This document shows positions 1 to 11,575 of a DNA stretch of 64,000 bases, piece by piece. Under the pieces are notes generated by a model that saw only the letters and a program-made list of their open reading frames with translations, was not told where the DNA came from and searched no databases. The DNA is from Phaseolus vulgaris (taxonomy: Eukaryota; Streptophyta; Magnoliopsida; Fabales; Fabaceae). The DNA is taken from assembly GCF_000499845.2 (NCBI RefSeq), contig NC_023756.2, positions 34,432,763 through 34,496,762 of the forward strand. The letters run 5' to 3'. The position numbers were made by a program, and so were the translations under genes. Position 1 is the stretch's first letter; each line of letters begins with the position of its first letter.

Positions 1-3000
1 AAGGAGTTTGTTAATCATTTTGGAGCTCAGGTGGTGAAAGTCAACACCAAGGACGAAACGATGATGGTTCATGCATTTAGGATGGGGATTTGTCCTGGAC
101 CATTCAATGAATCACTCATCAGGAGTCGTCCCAAGACCTTTGCTGAGATTAGGCGTCGTGCGGTGGCTCACATCACAGCAGAAGGTGAGTTGAATGAGAA
201 GTGCGCGTGTGTTGTCCCCACACGCCCACGAGCCCCGGCGCGTGTGCAGCCCATGAGGGTGCATGAGGCCGCCACGGGTAAGAAGAACCAGGGGAGGAAG
301 CAGCCCTACGAGCCTATCAAGCCTCAGGCTAGAGGGCGTGTGAGAGAGGATAAGCCTGTACGACACAACTTCGTGGTGGAGTTGAAGGATTTGATCGCCA
401 TGCTCAACATAGCAGAGAGACTGAAAATGCCGACGAAGACTGACAAGGTGCTGGGACCTCACAAGGAGGCTTGGTGCGAGTTTCACCAGGCGTTTGGTCA
501 TCCCATACGCAACTGCTTGACGTTGGGACATCAGTTGGACGAACTGTTGAAGAGTGGGTTCCTGAATGATTATCTAGCAAAGTCACAGGGGACCGTGACC
601 CCAACAACGTCAAGAGAGGATCAGGGGCACGAGATGCCTGTTCATGGGGAGATCCATACGATCTCAGGTGGATTCTCAGGTGGAGGGTGCACTGCCTCTC
701 AGTGTAAGAGGTATACACGTTCGGTGATGTCGGTAGAAGCACAGGTGGCGGATGACGTTCTCGACATTGACATTGACCTTGCTTTCGCGAAGGCTGACCT
801 TCGGTGGTGATTTCGGTAGTAACCGCGGGGAGAAAGGTGCACAGAGTGTTAGTGGACCAGGGCAGCTCGGCTGATGTAATGTTCTGGTCCACCTTTAATA
901 AGTTGTAGCTGTCTCTTGACCAGCTCAGACCTTACATGTTGTGTTTGTATGGATTTGCCGGAGATCAGGTGGAAGTGTGAGGGTATTTGGAGTTTAGGAC
1001 CACCTTTACGGATGGCTCTACATCCCGTATAGAGAATATAAGGTATTTAGTGGTTAATGCACACTCGGGCTATAATATCTTGTTGGGAAGACCGGCTCTG
1101 AATATGTTGAGGGCGGTGGCATCGACACGCCACATGAAGATGAAGTTGCCAGATTTGAGTGGGAAGGTGATAGTAATCAAGTTCGACCAACAAGAGGCTA
1201 AGAGATGCTATGAGAACAGTCTCAAAGCCAAAAGGGGGGTGTTCATGGTTGTGGAGCGCCCACCTATCGAAGATGACCGCGCGGGAGTCTCTCGCGCAGA
1301 AAGCGCTCGGGAGAGGCGACTCGAGCCAGTTGGGAATGTTGTGGAAAGGCAGATTGGTGGCAAGACGTTTAAATTTGGTAAATCGTTGGACCAGGCAGAG
1401 CAAGACCGAGTCGCTGGTGTGATAGCACAGCACCTGCATGCTTTCGCATGGTCCGCCTCAGACATGCCAGGTATAGACCCGGACTTCTTATGCCACAGCC
1501 TCACTATGGAACCTAAGGTCAGGCCCGTCTGCCAGAGAAGAAGGAAGTTCAATGAAGAAAAGTGGTTGGTCATCTAGGAAGAAACGAAGAAGTTGTTGAA
1601 TGCCGGCCACATAAGGGAGATTCAATAGCCTGAGTGGCTGGCGAATGTGGTCCTGGTGAAGAAGGCCAATGGGAAGTGGAGGATGTGTGTAGACTTCACT
1701 GATCTCAACAAGGCGTGCCCGAAAGACTCGTACCCCCTACCCAGTATTGACGCCTTGGTGGATAGCGCCTCAGGTTGTAGGATGCTCAGTTTCCTAGACG
1801 CGTTCTCAGGGTACAACCAGATCAAGATGCACCACAAAGACGAGTGTAAGACGACGTTTATGACCGAGACATCCTGTTACTGTTATACAGTGATGTCGTT
1901 CGGTCTGAAGAATGCGGGCGCCACCTACCAAAGGCTGATGGACAGGGTGCTTGCACCCATGTTGAGGAGGAATATGCAGGCCTACGTAGATGATATGGTG
2001 GTGACTTCGCAGGAGAGGAATCAATACGTGTCTGATTTGGAAGAGCTGTTTGCTACAATAGCTAAGTACCGTTTGAAGTTAAATCCCGAGAAGTGCATGT
2101 TTGGAGTCGAGGTGGGTAAGTTCTTGAGTTTCCTACTCACAGAGCGTGGGATAGAGGCGAACCCAGAGAAGTGTGCGACAATCCTTGCCATGAGGAGCCC
2201 AGCCTCGGTAAAAGAGGTGGGGCAGTTGACAAAATGGATGGCCGCCTTGTCCAAATTCGTATCTGTTGGAGGGGATAAGGGTCACCCCTACTTCCAGTGT
2301 TTGAGAAGGAATAACTGGTTCGTGTGGACCGCGGAGTGTGAGGAGACATTCCTCAAGTTAAAGAGTATCTGGCCGCTCCTCTTGTGCTATGCAAGCCACA
2401 GATGGGCGTGCCGCTCCGGTTGTACTTTGCCGTGACGGAGCGGGTGATCAGCTCAGTTCTCATTCAGGAGCAGGATCGGGTACAAAAACCAATATACTTT
2501 GTGAGCAAAGTATTGCAGGGGCCAGAGCTGAGGTACCAAGCCTTGGAGAAGGCAGCCTTGGCCATGGTGTTCTCGGCCAGGAGGCTACATCAGTACTTTC
2601 AAAGTTTCACAGTAGTAGTAATGACAGACTTATCTATCCGGAAGGTGTTGCAGAAGCCGGACGTGGCAGGAAGAATGGTTCACTGGGTAGTGGAGCTCTT
2701 GGAGTTCGATGTTCAGTATGAGCCCCGAAGCCCCATCGAAGGCCAGGTGTACGCGGACTTTGTGGTGGAACTCTCCTCAGGGGGTACACATCAGGAAGAG
2801 GAAGCCAGTTTCAGATGGGTGCTCTCCGTGGATGGGTCCTCCAATCAGCAGGGGAGTGAAGCTGGCGTAATTTTGGAAGGGCCAAACGGGTTGTTGATCG
2901 AGCAGGCTCTGAGGTTTGCTTTCAAGGTCCGCAATAACCAGGCGGAATATGAAGCCCTCACAACTGGAATGCTCTAAGCCAAGGAGATGGGGGGCACGTA

Positions 3001-3172
3001 GTTTGCTGGAAAAGAGTGATTCCCAACTGGTTACGGGTCAAGTGACTGGGGAGTATCAAGCCAAGGATCCAAAGATGGCCGCGTACCTGGAGTACGCCCA
3101 AGTCTTGAAGAATGCATTCGCGGTGTTTGAGCTGGTGCACGTCCCAAGGGAGCAGAATGCCCGAGCCGATCT
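1..3172 (+). pseudogene. Tat-1 gag-pol, first part (broken)
   Basis: Left part of a Ty3/gypsy Tat polyprotein, already inside gag at base 1. Gag makes the capsid and pol the enzymes that copy and integrate the element. The gag frame is open to 810 and holds the zinc-finger-like CEFHQAFGHPIRNC near 475-520. A decayed protease with DQGSSAD follows near 853-876. RT shows KWRMCVDFTDLN, FLDAFSGYNQI (about 1790-1825) and YVDDM (about 1983-1997). RNase H covers about 2480-2760, and the second, archaeal-type RNase H (VDGSSNQQGS, NNQAEYEAL) starts near 2815. Breaks: the frame ends at 810, stops occur near 1575 and 1627, and the frame shifts near 2380-2435 and 2977. At 3172 the CRM-like solo LTR interrupts it, and pol resumes at 25440. 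The 5' LTR and start of gag lie left of the window. Clearly non-functional. Confidence 0.93.
3168..3172. repeat. Target-site duplication GATCT, left copy
   Basis: GATCT immediately left of the LTR that starts at 3173. The same five bases stand at 25435-25439, right after the other end of that LTR. Exact match over 22 kb of later insertions. Confidence 0.9.
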
Positions 3173-3745
3173 TGATGGAAGAGGCTCAAGCCCATGATAG
3201 AAAAAGCCCAAGCCCAAGCCCAAATACAAGTTCAAGCTTCAGCTCAAGCCCAACAAATAGAAGATATGGGCCAACTAAGCATCATTGGATGTCTTTCTTT
3301 TGTAATTACTTTTGAGTATTTTTAGTAGAACATAAAGGGAGGTGTAGATATAAATATAAGAGGTGCAAATGTAAAAAGCTAAGCCACACCTTCCATGTGA
3401 CATAAAAAAAGGTGTAGGTGTAGATTTAGGAGGTGCCAAAAATAGAAACCAAGTCACACTTTCCTTGTGACTAGGAATTGGCTCCAAATTCAAATGCTTC
3501 TCATTTGAATTTCCCTCCACTTTGTTTTGAATTTCCAGCCCTCTAAACACTATAAATTGAGGTGCTTGGCTCATGTATTTGGAAGATTGAATAGAGTATT
3601 GTTATGCTGCCAATTTAGTGCCATACATTACTCCTTGCCTAGCTTCTAGGTTTTAATCTTCATTTCACCACCTTCAAAGGGGCTGGCCGAACCTTTCCAT
3701 TTCCACACTCTTCTTGCACCTTCAAGGTCACCACACCTCTTAGGA
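3173..3745 (+). mobile_element. CRM-like solo LTR, left piece
   Basis: Begins TGATGGAAGAGGCTCAAGCC and aligns by eye with the sense strand of the CRM-1 LTR: the same TGATGGAA start, AAGCCCAAGCCC run, GGTGCCAAA...CACACTTTCC block and TATAAATT (3551-3558). It continues at 25353-25434. Together the pieces make about 655 bp between perfect GATCT duplications, with no internal region, so this is a solo LTR left by LTR-LTR recombination. It lies inside the second RNase H of Tat-1 and was split by Tat-3 at 3745/3746. Confidence 0.85.
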
Positions 3746-4411
3746 TGATCCTGTCGGTTGACCCAGCGCAAGAGCGTTGCCTCGTCACGATCTTCCTCAC
3801 CAGCTTGACACCACGTGCCCTTCGAGACCACAACACAAAAAGCCTCTTCTGAGAACCTGAAAAACACAAGGTGGCGCCTCTGCGGCCGGTGGCGCTCCGA
3901 CGCTCAAGTCAGTGACAAGAACACCCAAGAAACTGAGAGAAAATATGCTCTGTAGGACCGTACTAAAGGCACACAACCCTAGTAGAATGAGCCGTAATGA
4001 AAAACGTACCTTTGCAAATTCTGAGGGAATCCTGTCGTTGATAGGCAAGTTGTCCCCTCAACCCAAACGCCCTTCACGCCCTCTGCTGGCGCAACAATCA
4101 CCTCACCGGAGTTGTACACTTGAACTTACACTTCTGGGCCTTCATCAGCTTCAATCTGAGCTTGTCGGGAAATCTGGCGACGTGCTTCCTGCGGCAATAT
4201 CAAGCTACCTGATCGCCAATCGCCAAACACGTCGACGACAGGCAAACCCGGCGAGAACCGGCCATGCTCATCGTAGAACGCCAGCTCCATGACTGGCGAC
4301 TACACTCACCTCTGAACCATCCATCTTTCCCTTGCTCATGTGCTCCGCTGAGCACGCCCCACATAGTCACGTGCAAGACACGTCATCACACCTGTCGACC
4401 TGGTCGGTACA
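3746..4411 (-). repeat. Tat-3 3' LTR, internally deleted
   Basis: 666 bp, from TGATCCTG to CGGTACA on +. It matches 24204-25352 at both ends but lacks about 480 bp of the middle (break near 4018-4022, corresponding to about 24480-24965). The missing part includes the TATA box and the four CACGTG boxes seen in the other LTR, so this copy has no recognisable promoter. Confidence 0.88.
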
Positions 4412-4425
4412 CAAGCCCCCCAGTC
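4412..4425 (-). other. Tat-3 polypurine tract
   Basis: Reads GACTGGGGGGCTTG on the minus strand, directly before the LTR start TGTACC. The same tract adjoins the LTRs of Tat-4, Tat-5 and Tat-1. It primes plus-strand DNA synthesis. Confidence 0.8.
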
Positions 4426-4750
4426 TCGAGCTGCGACTTGCTCAGCGAGGTGACTAAAGAGGTTTAAATCCGGCGGCCTATGTGGCTTTGCGCGTTGGCG
4501 TTAAAACTGTTCACTGACTTGACATTTCACCAACTCTTTCGATCATTCGAAACGTGGACCCATCAACGGCCATTGTTCACTGTCGTTTGCGCTTCTCGCA
4601 ACGTTTGACATTCTTCGAAACTCTTAAACACTTCGCGCCATTTCACTGTTTCATTATCTTATACCTCTCTTTGAACTCTCAAAACGCTCCAGTGAACGCT
4701 CCGATTCTCCCAATCTCCATCCTTCTGACCACTCTTCTGATCATCTAAAG

Positions 4751-4978
4751 GTAACTTTTTTATCACTTCTACTGATATTTGCTGCATTTTAATCGGTTTG
4801 CATCATCCAATACTTGTCTGGAGCATACGTTGTGGGATGTTTCTCTGCTTTGTTTTTCTCTTTTCATCGTTTAGGGTTTCTGAACCTTTCTCTGCGAGCC
4901 CCCCTTGTTCTTCCCTCTTCTCTTCTTCTGTCGAGTCTTTCTGTTTACGAACACTCATACCTTTTCATCTTCTTGCAG
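4751..4978 (+). other. Intron 1 of the Tat-3 antisense gene
   Basis: AAAG/GTAACT donor and pyrimidine-rich CTTGCAG/C acceptor, 228 bp, ending 8 bases before the ATG. Position, length and an internal block (TTTTAATCGGTTTGCAT, GCATACGTTGTGGG) match introns of 232 and 233 bp in Tat-4 and Tat-5. No transcript was seen; inferred from comparison. Confidence 0.7.
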
Positions 4979-5895
4979 CTTTCTCGATGACTCGTCCAAA
5001 AACCACACCAAACCCTCCTCCATCTCCTCGCAACCCTCCAGCGAAAACCCGTAGGGCCAACCCATCTTCCTCCCGCGACCCCCCAAGGGGTCCCAACGTT
5101 CCCTCCGACCGAGTCGCGAGACCCGCGTCCTCTCGTCGTAGCCAACCGCAACCAAACCCACCACTAACCAGCGTGGTGGTAAAACCTCTTCCTGATTACA
5201 AGCGGTTATACCCGTGGGCCTCCGCGACCTTGCTGGGTGAAACCTCATCCGTCAACTCCGACCTTGACATCTATCGCCTCAAGAAGGGTGACAAGGAAAA
5301 CCTCTCTTTCAGTAAAGAACACGATGACAAAGTGGTTGTGCGACCTTGTCCCCCTGGTGAGCCAATCTGCACCGATGATCAGGGGAGCGACGACACCCCC
5401 TTCTGCTTCATATACGCCACTATGTTCAAGAAGGTGAAACTCCGGTTTCCCTTCACACGCTTTGAGAGGGAGCTCCTGACCGAGCTCGACATAGCCCCCG
5501 CCCAGCTCCATCCCAACAGCTGGGCGTTCGTACGAGCTTACCAGATTCTCTGCGCACACTTGGGACTCCCGGCCACTGTGGACGTATTCCTGTACTTGTT
5601 TGAGGCGAAGAACCCGGGCGGTCATCTATGGGTCAGCCTTAATGGAAAGGGAAGTTCGTGCGCGTGTGCTGCAGCGATCAAGACCCTTCTCTTCTCGACG
5701 GGTTCCCCTTGTACTGGGTGAACAAGGGGAAGAAGGAGTCAAGCTTCAGGAAGGCCAGGGGGCCAGAAAAGATGGGGGCGCTCGACAAGGACTTGTGCGA
5801 TTTTTTGAAAAGAGTCGCCTCCGTCAACGTGGTTCTCCCCACTTCCTCCATCATTACTTACAAGTGTCTCGAGAGCCAGCTAGACGTCCATATAG

Positions 5896-6060
5896 GTTCG
5901 TCCTTGGGCTCCCTTAGCTTATACTTGTATCGTCCGGCTTTTGCCTTGATGACGCTGTTCTGACTTGTGTGTAGCTTTAGCTTTCCCTATGTATCGTCTT
6001 ACATTGCTTATCTTTCTTTGCATTGTTAACCGCCAAACTAATTATGGGCCACCAATGCAG
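5896..6060 (+). other. Intron 2 of the Tat-3 antisense gene
   Basis: ATAG/GTTCGT donor and CAATGCAG/AT acceptor, 165 bp. One base of a codon lies before and two after, so splicing gives GAT (Asp) and keeps exon 3 in frame, as in Tat-5. Confidence 0.72.
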
Positions 6061-7440
6061 ATATGCTGCTGGGAAAGGATAAGATGGTTGAGCTTCGTGC
6101 CATAGTTAGGCACCACAAACTGGCGGCGGGCTCCCAAACAGTTCCGAACTCCGTCGCGGAGATCGCCGCTGCCCAAGGCCAATCTTCGCCAGCCGATCCA
6201 CCCGCAGCTGCTGCTCTTCCAGCCCCCCAATGCAAGAAACTACCCCTCAAGAAGGCCAAGAGGAAGGCCTCTAGGGTGGTATCTGACGAAGAAACGGATG
6301 AAGCCACTGAGGATGGGTTAATCTGCAAGAGGAAAAGGGTGGCGGTGACGGAGCCCCCAACAATTGAAAGCGCTGCTCCAAACTTCGTCGAGAACCCCCC
6401 CAGCGCCTTCACACCATTCGAGTCCGCTGGGGATGTTCCACTTTCAAACGCTTCAATTGCTGAGGCCGCTCCTGAGCAACTTGCTGACACGCAAGCCTTC
6501 AACTAAGTCGCCGAAGAGTTGCCCGCCCCACCACCATGCCTCGAAGCTCCCCCCGCAATCCAACCTTGTGAGGGCGATGGTGAGCACTAACCCCCGCCTC
6601 CTCCATCAATACTGGGTCTTCCAACCTCCCTCCAAGAGCCTTGAAAAACTTTAACGTGCGCCTACATGCTATGGCTGACGAATGCCTCCCTCACATCGTC
6701 GTCGAAGGGCTGAAAGGCCACTTGGAGAAACTAGAACTCGACTGCCGCATCTATCAAGAGGTCGCGAGCACCGCGAAGGCTGAAGCTGAGAAGGTCAAGT
6801 GCGACATGCTGCTGCAAGGCATCGAGTTTTCGCGGGTCGAAAACGCTCTCAAAGACGAGCTCCAAAGCGTGCGCGATGACAAGAACGAGTTGCATAGAAA
6901 ACTGCACGACAAGCTTCAGGAGACCATCGACTTGGAGAGCAAGCTCGTCCCCCTGAGGGAGAAAATTGCCAAGCTGGAGGAGGCAAAGAAAGCCGACGCC
7001 CAACAGGTGGCCAATATAGAGAAGAGGTCAATCGAGAGGGAGACTCTTCTGGGAAGAGTTGAGCAAGATCGGGATAAGGCCTCCCAGGAACTAACCGAAA
7101 CTGCTGCTGAGCTTGCCCGAGCTCGCGAAGAAAACAGCGGGCTCAAGAAGAAAGCCGACGAGCTCGGTGAAGAGAATCGCGGGTTGAAGACGAAGATCGA
7201 TGAGCTTCAGCTCGATGCTGCCCAAGTTCTCACTTCCGGCTTTGGAGCAGCTTCAGAGCAGTTTGCTTGTAAATTCCCCGATCTTGACCTTTTGGAGTTT
7301 TTCGTGTACAATGAGGTTGTGGATGGCAAGATCGTCCCCCCAATCGATTTATCGCCTTGAAAACTCTTGTACTTAACTTTGGTCTATATGTAACAATTTT
7401 CATTCTGTTCGAATTGTTTGATACTCATGTGCACGCATAT

Positions 7441-8326
7441 TGATCCTGCCTGTTGACCAAAACGCTGGAGCTTTGCCTCGTCAAACTTGGATCGACGTAT
7501 GCGCCGTGTCAGCCTCCGTCCTTCACCGCGATCCACCTCAAGAACCTGCAAAAGATGAAACGGCGCCGCTGCGGCCAATCGCGCTCCGACGCCCAAGTCA
7601 GCGACTGAACCACCAATTACTTAAGAGTAAAACTCAAGAACTCTAAGGAACCGTGACCAGTTCTCTCTCAGTGTACTCAAGACTCGCAAGCGTAAAGAAG
7701 ACAATCTGAACGTGCGTACCTCAGAAGTTCGTTGGAAACTCTTATATACCTGGGCACTTTCTCTCTCCTGGCAGTTACACATCTGGACACGTGGCTCGCA
7801 TCCAGCTGTACACGTGCCTTCATCTGGAGCATCCTTGACTTGGGCGCTACTTCTGACTCTCCTTTGGCTAAGTTACTTATGCATGATACTACTCAGTGCA
7901 TAGTTGCCTTGGAGCGCGACCTCTTCTGGATGGCGAGTTCGGGTGCCTTCGTACACACCTTCCCTGTGGTCTCGCCGACCGCCTTTATGATCTGCACCAC
8001 CTGTTTCACCGTATATGCTCAAGTAAGTTGTCCCCCGACCTCATCCTCTGGCCAGCTGGGAAGTGTCTATCTGCCTTCATCTTCGGCGATGTCCTTGTTT
8101 CGGCGATCTCTAATCACTTGGTCGCCTGGGTTCACATCTGGCGACTTCATCTTCAACTTGGTGACCGCCGGTTCAGGCATGATGGAGATCGGAGCACGCT
8201 AACTTAATAATTGGCGACTACGCGAACCCCCCGACTTCCTCCCCTTCGGCCAGCCAGGCGTCCCATCAACACGCCTATACAATAGCTTGATGCCACGTCA
8301 TCACTTCCGACTACCAGGGCGGTACA
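7441..8326 (-). repeat. Tat-4 3' LTR
   Basis: 886 bp, TGATCCTG...GGTACA on + (TGTACC...GGATCA in element sense). TATATAAG lies at 7741-7748 on the minus strand, with CACGTG boxes at 7788-7793 and 7811-7816 upstream of it in element sense. Nearly identical to 18783-19668. Confidence 0.93.
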
Positions 8327-8340
8327 CAAGCCCCCCAGTC
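8327..8340 (-). other. Tat-4 polypurine tract
   Basis: GACTGGGGGGCTTG on the minus strand, abutting the 3' LTR. Identical to the tract of Tat-3 and Tat-5. Confidence 0.82.
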
Positions 8341-8679
8341 TTAAGCGAAGACTTGTCCAGCGAAAAGACTAAAGAAGTCATGTCACTACCGATCTACGTG
8401 GCGCTAGCGCAGAATTCCAAACGGTTGTACTTTCTGCTTTCCTGACGCTCCACCAAACACTCTTCCAATCACTCGACACATGGCTTCATCAACGGTTACC
8501 TTTAACTGTCGTTTGCGCTTCCAAAACCCATTCGAAAAACCCTTAAACCCATTTCACTTCTACTGTTCCATTACTTCTTCGCTTTCTCAAACGCTTCAAG
8601 CTTCTTCTGCAAAAGCTCACGACGCTCTTCAACCTCTTGAATCCTCAACTTTCTTCAGCATTCATCCGATCATAGAAAG
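8341..8679 (+). other. 5' flank and untranslated exon of the Tat-4 antisense gene
   Basis: Non-coding stretch between the polypurine tract and intron 1. It aligns by eye with 55015-55360 of Tat-5 (for example GGCTTCATCAACGGTTACCT). It must hold the start of the antisense transcript. No clear TATA box was seen. Confidence 0.5.
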
Positions 8680-8911
8680 GTACTCCCTTTACTTCTTCTG
8701 CTGAGTTTTCCTGCATTTTAACCGATTCGCATAATCCATTAACTGTCTAGTGCATACGCTGTGGGCTGTTTCTTCTATTTCTCCCTTGTCGTAACTTAGG
8801 GCTTCGTCTTCGTTACAACGAACCTTCGTTCGTTCGTTTTTCACCCTTCTTTCACGATCGAGTCAGCCTCTGCGAACCCTGCTCACCTTTCCTTTTCTTT
8901 TTCCTTTGCAG
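8680..8911 (+). other. Intron 1 of the Tat-4 antisense gene
   Basis: GAAAG/GTACTC donor and TTCCTTTGCAG/T acceptor, 232 bp, ending 8 bases before the ATG. Contains TTTTAACCGATTCGCAT and GCATACGCTGTGGG, both shared with Tat-5. Confidence 0.75.
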
Positions 8912-8919
8912 TTTCCGCG

Positions 8920-11514
8920 ATGGCTCGAACAAAGACCACCGCGAATCCTCCTCCCTCGTCACGAAACCCTTCATCTCAAGCTCACAACCCACCACGAGCA
9001 CCTGGTGCTTCTTCTTCCCAGGCTGAGAGACCTGCAACCTCCCGCCCTAACCTGGCTCAGGCTACTCCACCGGTCGCCGGAGGAGCCTCCATTCCTTCCC
9101 CAGACTTCAAAAAGCTATACCCATGGGCCAGCTCGGCACTGCTGAAAGAAACTTCTTCGATAAACTCTGAAACGGCGGTACTCCGACTAAGGAAATGGGA
9201 CCAGTCGGATCTTTCCTTTCACAAGGAGCACGATAGCAAGGTGACCGTGCTGCCTTGCCACCCTGAGGAGCCGATCTGTGCTGATGACAAAGCGAGCGGT
9301 GGCGAGTCGTTCTGCTTCCTCTACACAACGTTTTTCAAGAAGGTGAAGCTCCGACTTCCCTTCACTCGTTTCGAGCGAGAGCTGCTAACCGAGCTCGATA
9401 TCGCCCCCGCCCAGCTTCACCCCAACAGCTGGGCGTTCGTAAGGGCGTTCCAGATCATTTGTGCACATCTGGGACTGCCAGCGTCAGTGGATGTTTTCCT
9501 CTTCCTTTTTGATGCCAAACACCCAGGAGATCGCCTTTGGGTGAGTCTGAACGGGATTGCTGGGAGGTCGATCCTTTCTATCTTCTAGCAATCTTATAAG
9601 GATTGGAAAGGGAAGTTCATTCAAATACGCCAAAACGACCAGGATGCCTCGATGCTCGACGGGTTTCCCTTGTACTGGGTAAACAAGGGAAACAAAGACG
9701 CCAAGGGAAGCTTCAGGAGGCCAAGAAGTCTTGACAGCATGGGTGCTTTGGACAAGGATCTGTGCCTCTTCTGGAAGAGCGTGGCGGACGCCAATATCAC
9801 CTTCCTCACCACTGCGCTCATCTCCTTCGAGTTCTTCGAAGATCAACTCGAGGTTCGCATAGGTTAGAGCTCACCTCAGTGTCTAAGTCATTACTCTTGG
9901 CGATACTTCTGCTAACTGTTTCTGGGCGTCTTGTCTGTTGTGCACAAGACTTTGTTTTTATTTTCTGCACCACTTATCTGCTTTACTTGCTTACTGACTC
10001 ATGTGTTTATCTTTTTCTCTGAGCTAACCCATGTACCTTTGTATTATGCAAATCGTATGTTGGGCAAGGGAAAACTGGCTGAATTGAGGGCGCTCGCCCG
10101 AGCCCATGGGTTGGCGTCGGGTTCCCAGACCGTGCCAAATTCAGTGGTGGAGATCGCCGCTGCCCAGGGCAGGTCGCCCCCCAAAGGCCCAGCTCCTTCC
10201 GAGGCCCAGCCCGCCCAACAACGCAAAAAACTCGTCCTCAGGAAACCAAAGAGGAAAACCCCTCAAGTGGTTCATGAGGATGAAGAAGAAGACGATGAGG
10301 CGACTGAGGATGGCCTTATCACTAAGAGGAAGAGGGTGGCGCCTTCTTCACCATCTGCTCCACCTCCTCCCCCAACATCAACACCACCTTCCAAACCAGC
10401 TCCACCTCCAACACTGCTTCCTCCCCCAGCTCCCACATTGCCAGTCCAAGCAGTTCCCCTGGCATCTGCACTTCCTGTGGTTGAGGCTGCCGAGCCCAAC
10501 TTTATGGAGAACCCCCCGAGCGCCTCCACGCCATACGTATCTGCTGGAGGGGGTCCTCCTTCAAACGCCTCAACCGCAGATGCTGCACCAGGCGGGGATG
10601 AAGGTGCTCACAACTCGCCTATCATCATCACCGAATCCCCGTCGTCGCCACCACGCCAAGAAGCTCCCATTCAACAACCAACTCAAGAAGGTGGTGGCGA
10701 GAACCAACAACAAGCTCCCCTGGTGCCCCCACGAGCAAACCTCTCCCTTGAGGTAAAAAGGGTGTGGGAACCCTTCTCAGCGAAACTCAAGATGATGGCG
10801 GAGGACTTCCCCTCCATCATATCCAAAGCTGTGGAGAGTACCAGCAAGAAGCTCCAGGATGACATCTCCGTGCTCCAAGAGGAAAATCGCACAATAAGGA
10901 TTGAGGCGGAGAACTTATCTTGCAATCTCATGCTCGCGGAGATCGATCACTCCCGAGTGGAGGATGCTATGAGCACCGAGCTTCGGGAGGCACGCAAGGA
11001 GGCCACCGATCTACGCCATAAGGTGCAGCTCTTAGCTCAAGAGAAGATCGAGCTGGAGAGCAAGCTGGTCCCCTATTGCGTCAAAGTGGCTGACCTGGAG
11101 GCGTTGATCAAAGCAGATGCCGCCAAGGTAAAAAACCTCGAGAAAAGGTCAGCAGATCGGGAGGTCTTCTTGGGAAAAGTCGAAAAGGAGAGAGACGACA
11201 CCATGGCCAAACTCGCCGAGGCCAAAGAGGAAAATGGAAAGGTCGCCGCAGAGCTGATCCAGGCGCAGGCGGAGAACAAGAAGGTTACTGAAGACCTTCT
11301 TCAAGCTCGGGAGGGAGCTGAAGAACTGAAGCAACAGAATGAGGGGCTCAAGAAGCAGATTGAAGAACTCGAGCTGAGCTCCGCCCAAATTCTCGCTGCT
11401 GGGTTCGAAGCCGCCTTGGAGCAGTTCGCCTGCCAATACCCCGATCTGGACCTCTCCATGGTGTCTCTCAACAACGAAGTGGTGGACAGGAAGATTGTTC
11501 CTTCTGAAGACTGA
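8920..11514 (+). pseudogene. Tat-4 antisense gene (Transposase_28-like and coiled coil), two lesions
   Basis: Starts at ATG 8920 (MARTKTTANPPPSSRN). Exon 2 (8920-9862) encodes YPWASSALLKETSS, FPFTRFERELL-like and LHPNSWAFVRAFQ motifs, SVDVFLFLFDAKHPG and LLDGFPLYWV-like sequence. Exon 3 (10052-11514) encodes a basic patch, an acidic run, TKRKRVAPSS, a proline-rich stretch, a long coiled coil, and the C-terminal FACQYPDLDLSMVS...VDRKIVPSED. If spliced, the two exons are in phase for about 801 residues. Lesions against Tat-5: CAG became TAG at 9586-9588, and the intron 2 acceptor AG became AA at 10050-10051. AATAAA at 11570-11575 would end the transcript. Domain naming is by family resemblance. 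A nuclear DNA- or RNA-related role is guesswork from the nuclear signal and coiled coil. Confidence 0.85.
9863..10051 (+). other. Intron 2 of the Tat-4 antisense gene, acceptor lost
   Basis: Donor ATAG/GTTAGA is intact. The expected acceptor TATGCAG reads TATGCAA here; Tat-5 reads TATGCAG at the same place. The 189-bp length is measured to the lost site. Confidence 0.7.
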
Positions 11515-11569
11515 CTGCTTCCCTCCATCCACGATTCCTGTGCTTTCTCCTTTAGATATACTTACTTGT

Positions 11570-11575
11570 AATAAA
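11570..11575 (+). promoter_or_regulatory. Polyadenylation signal of the Tat-4 antisense gene
   Basis: AATAAA 56 bases after the antisense stop, within TACTTGTAATAAAC. Tat-5 has the same signal 53 bases after its stop. Confidence 0.6.

Larger units (their letters stand above)
4426..7360 (+). pseudogene. Tat-3 antisense gene (Transposase_28-like and coiled coil), broken
   Basis: Runs antisense to Tat-3 gag-pol. An untranslated exon ends at 4750, intron 1 is 4751-4978, and ATG is at 4987 (MTRPKTTPNPPPSPRN). Exon 2 encodes YPWASATLLGETSS, FPFTRFERELLTEL, LHPNSWAFVRAY and DVFLYLFEAKNPG, resembling the Pfam 'putative gypsy type transposon' domain; enzymatic function unknown. Intron 2 is 5896-6060. 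Exon 3 begins at 6061 and encodes KRKRV (nuclear-signal-like) and a coiled coil, ending FPDLDLLEF...VDGKIVPP. Breaks: about 50 bp are missing near 5648, shifting the frame, and the frame ends at 6506 and resumes about 6641. I prefer the ATG at 4987 because it matches Tat-4 and Tat-5 in place after the splice site; the open frame from 4798 is intronic. Confidence 0.82.

Noticed and set aside
3741..3745. Target-site duplication for Tat-3
   Set aside because: Flanks TAGGA and GGAGG do not match as a five-base duplication. They overlap only if the LTR end is shifted, so I did not annotate one.
4798..4986. Upstream extension of the Tat-3 antisense frame before the ATG at 4987
   Set aside because: It falls within the predicted 5' intron, and Tat-4 and Tat-5 start at the equivalent of 4987.
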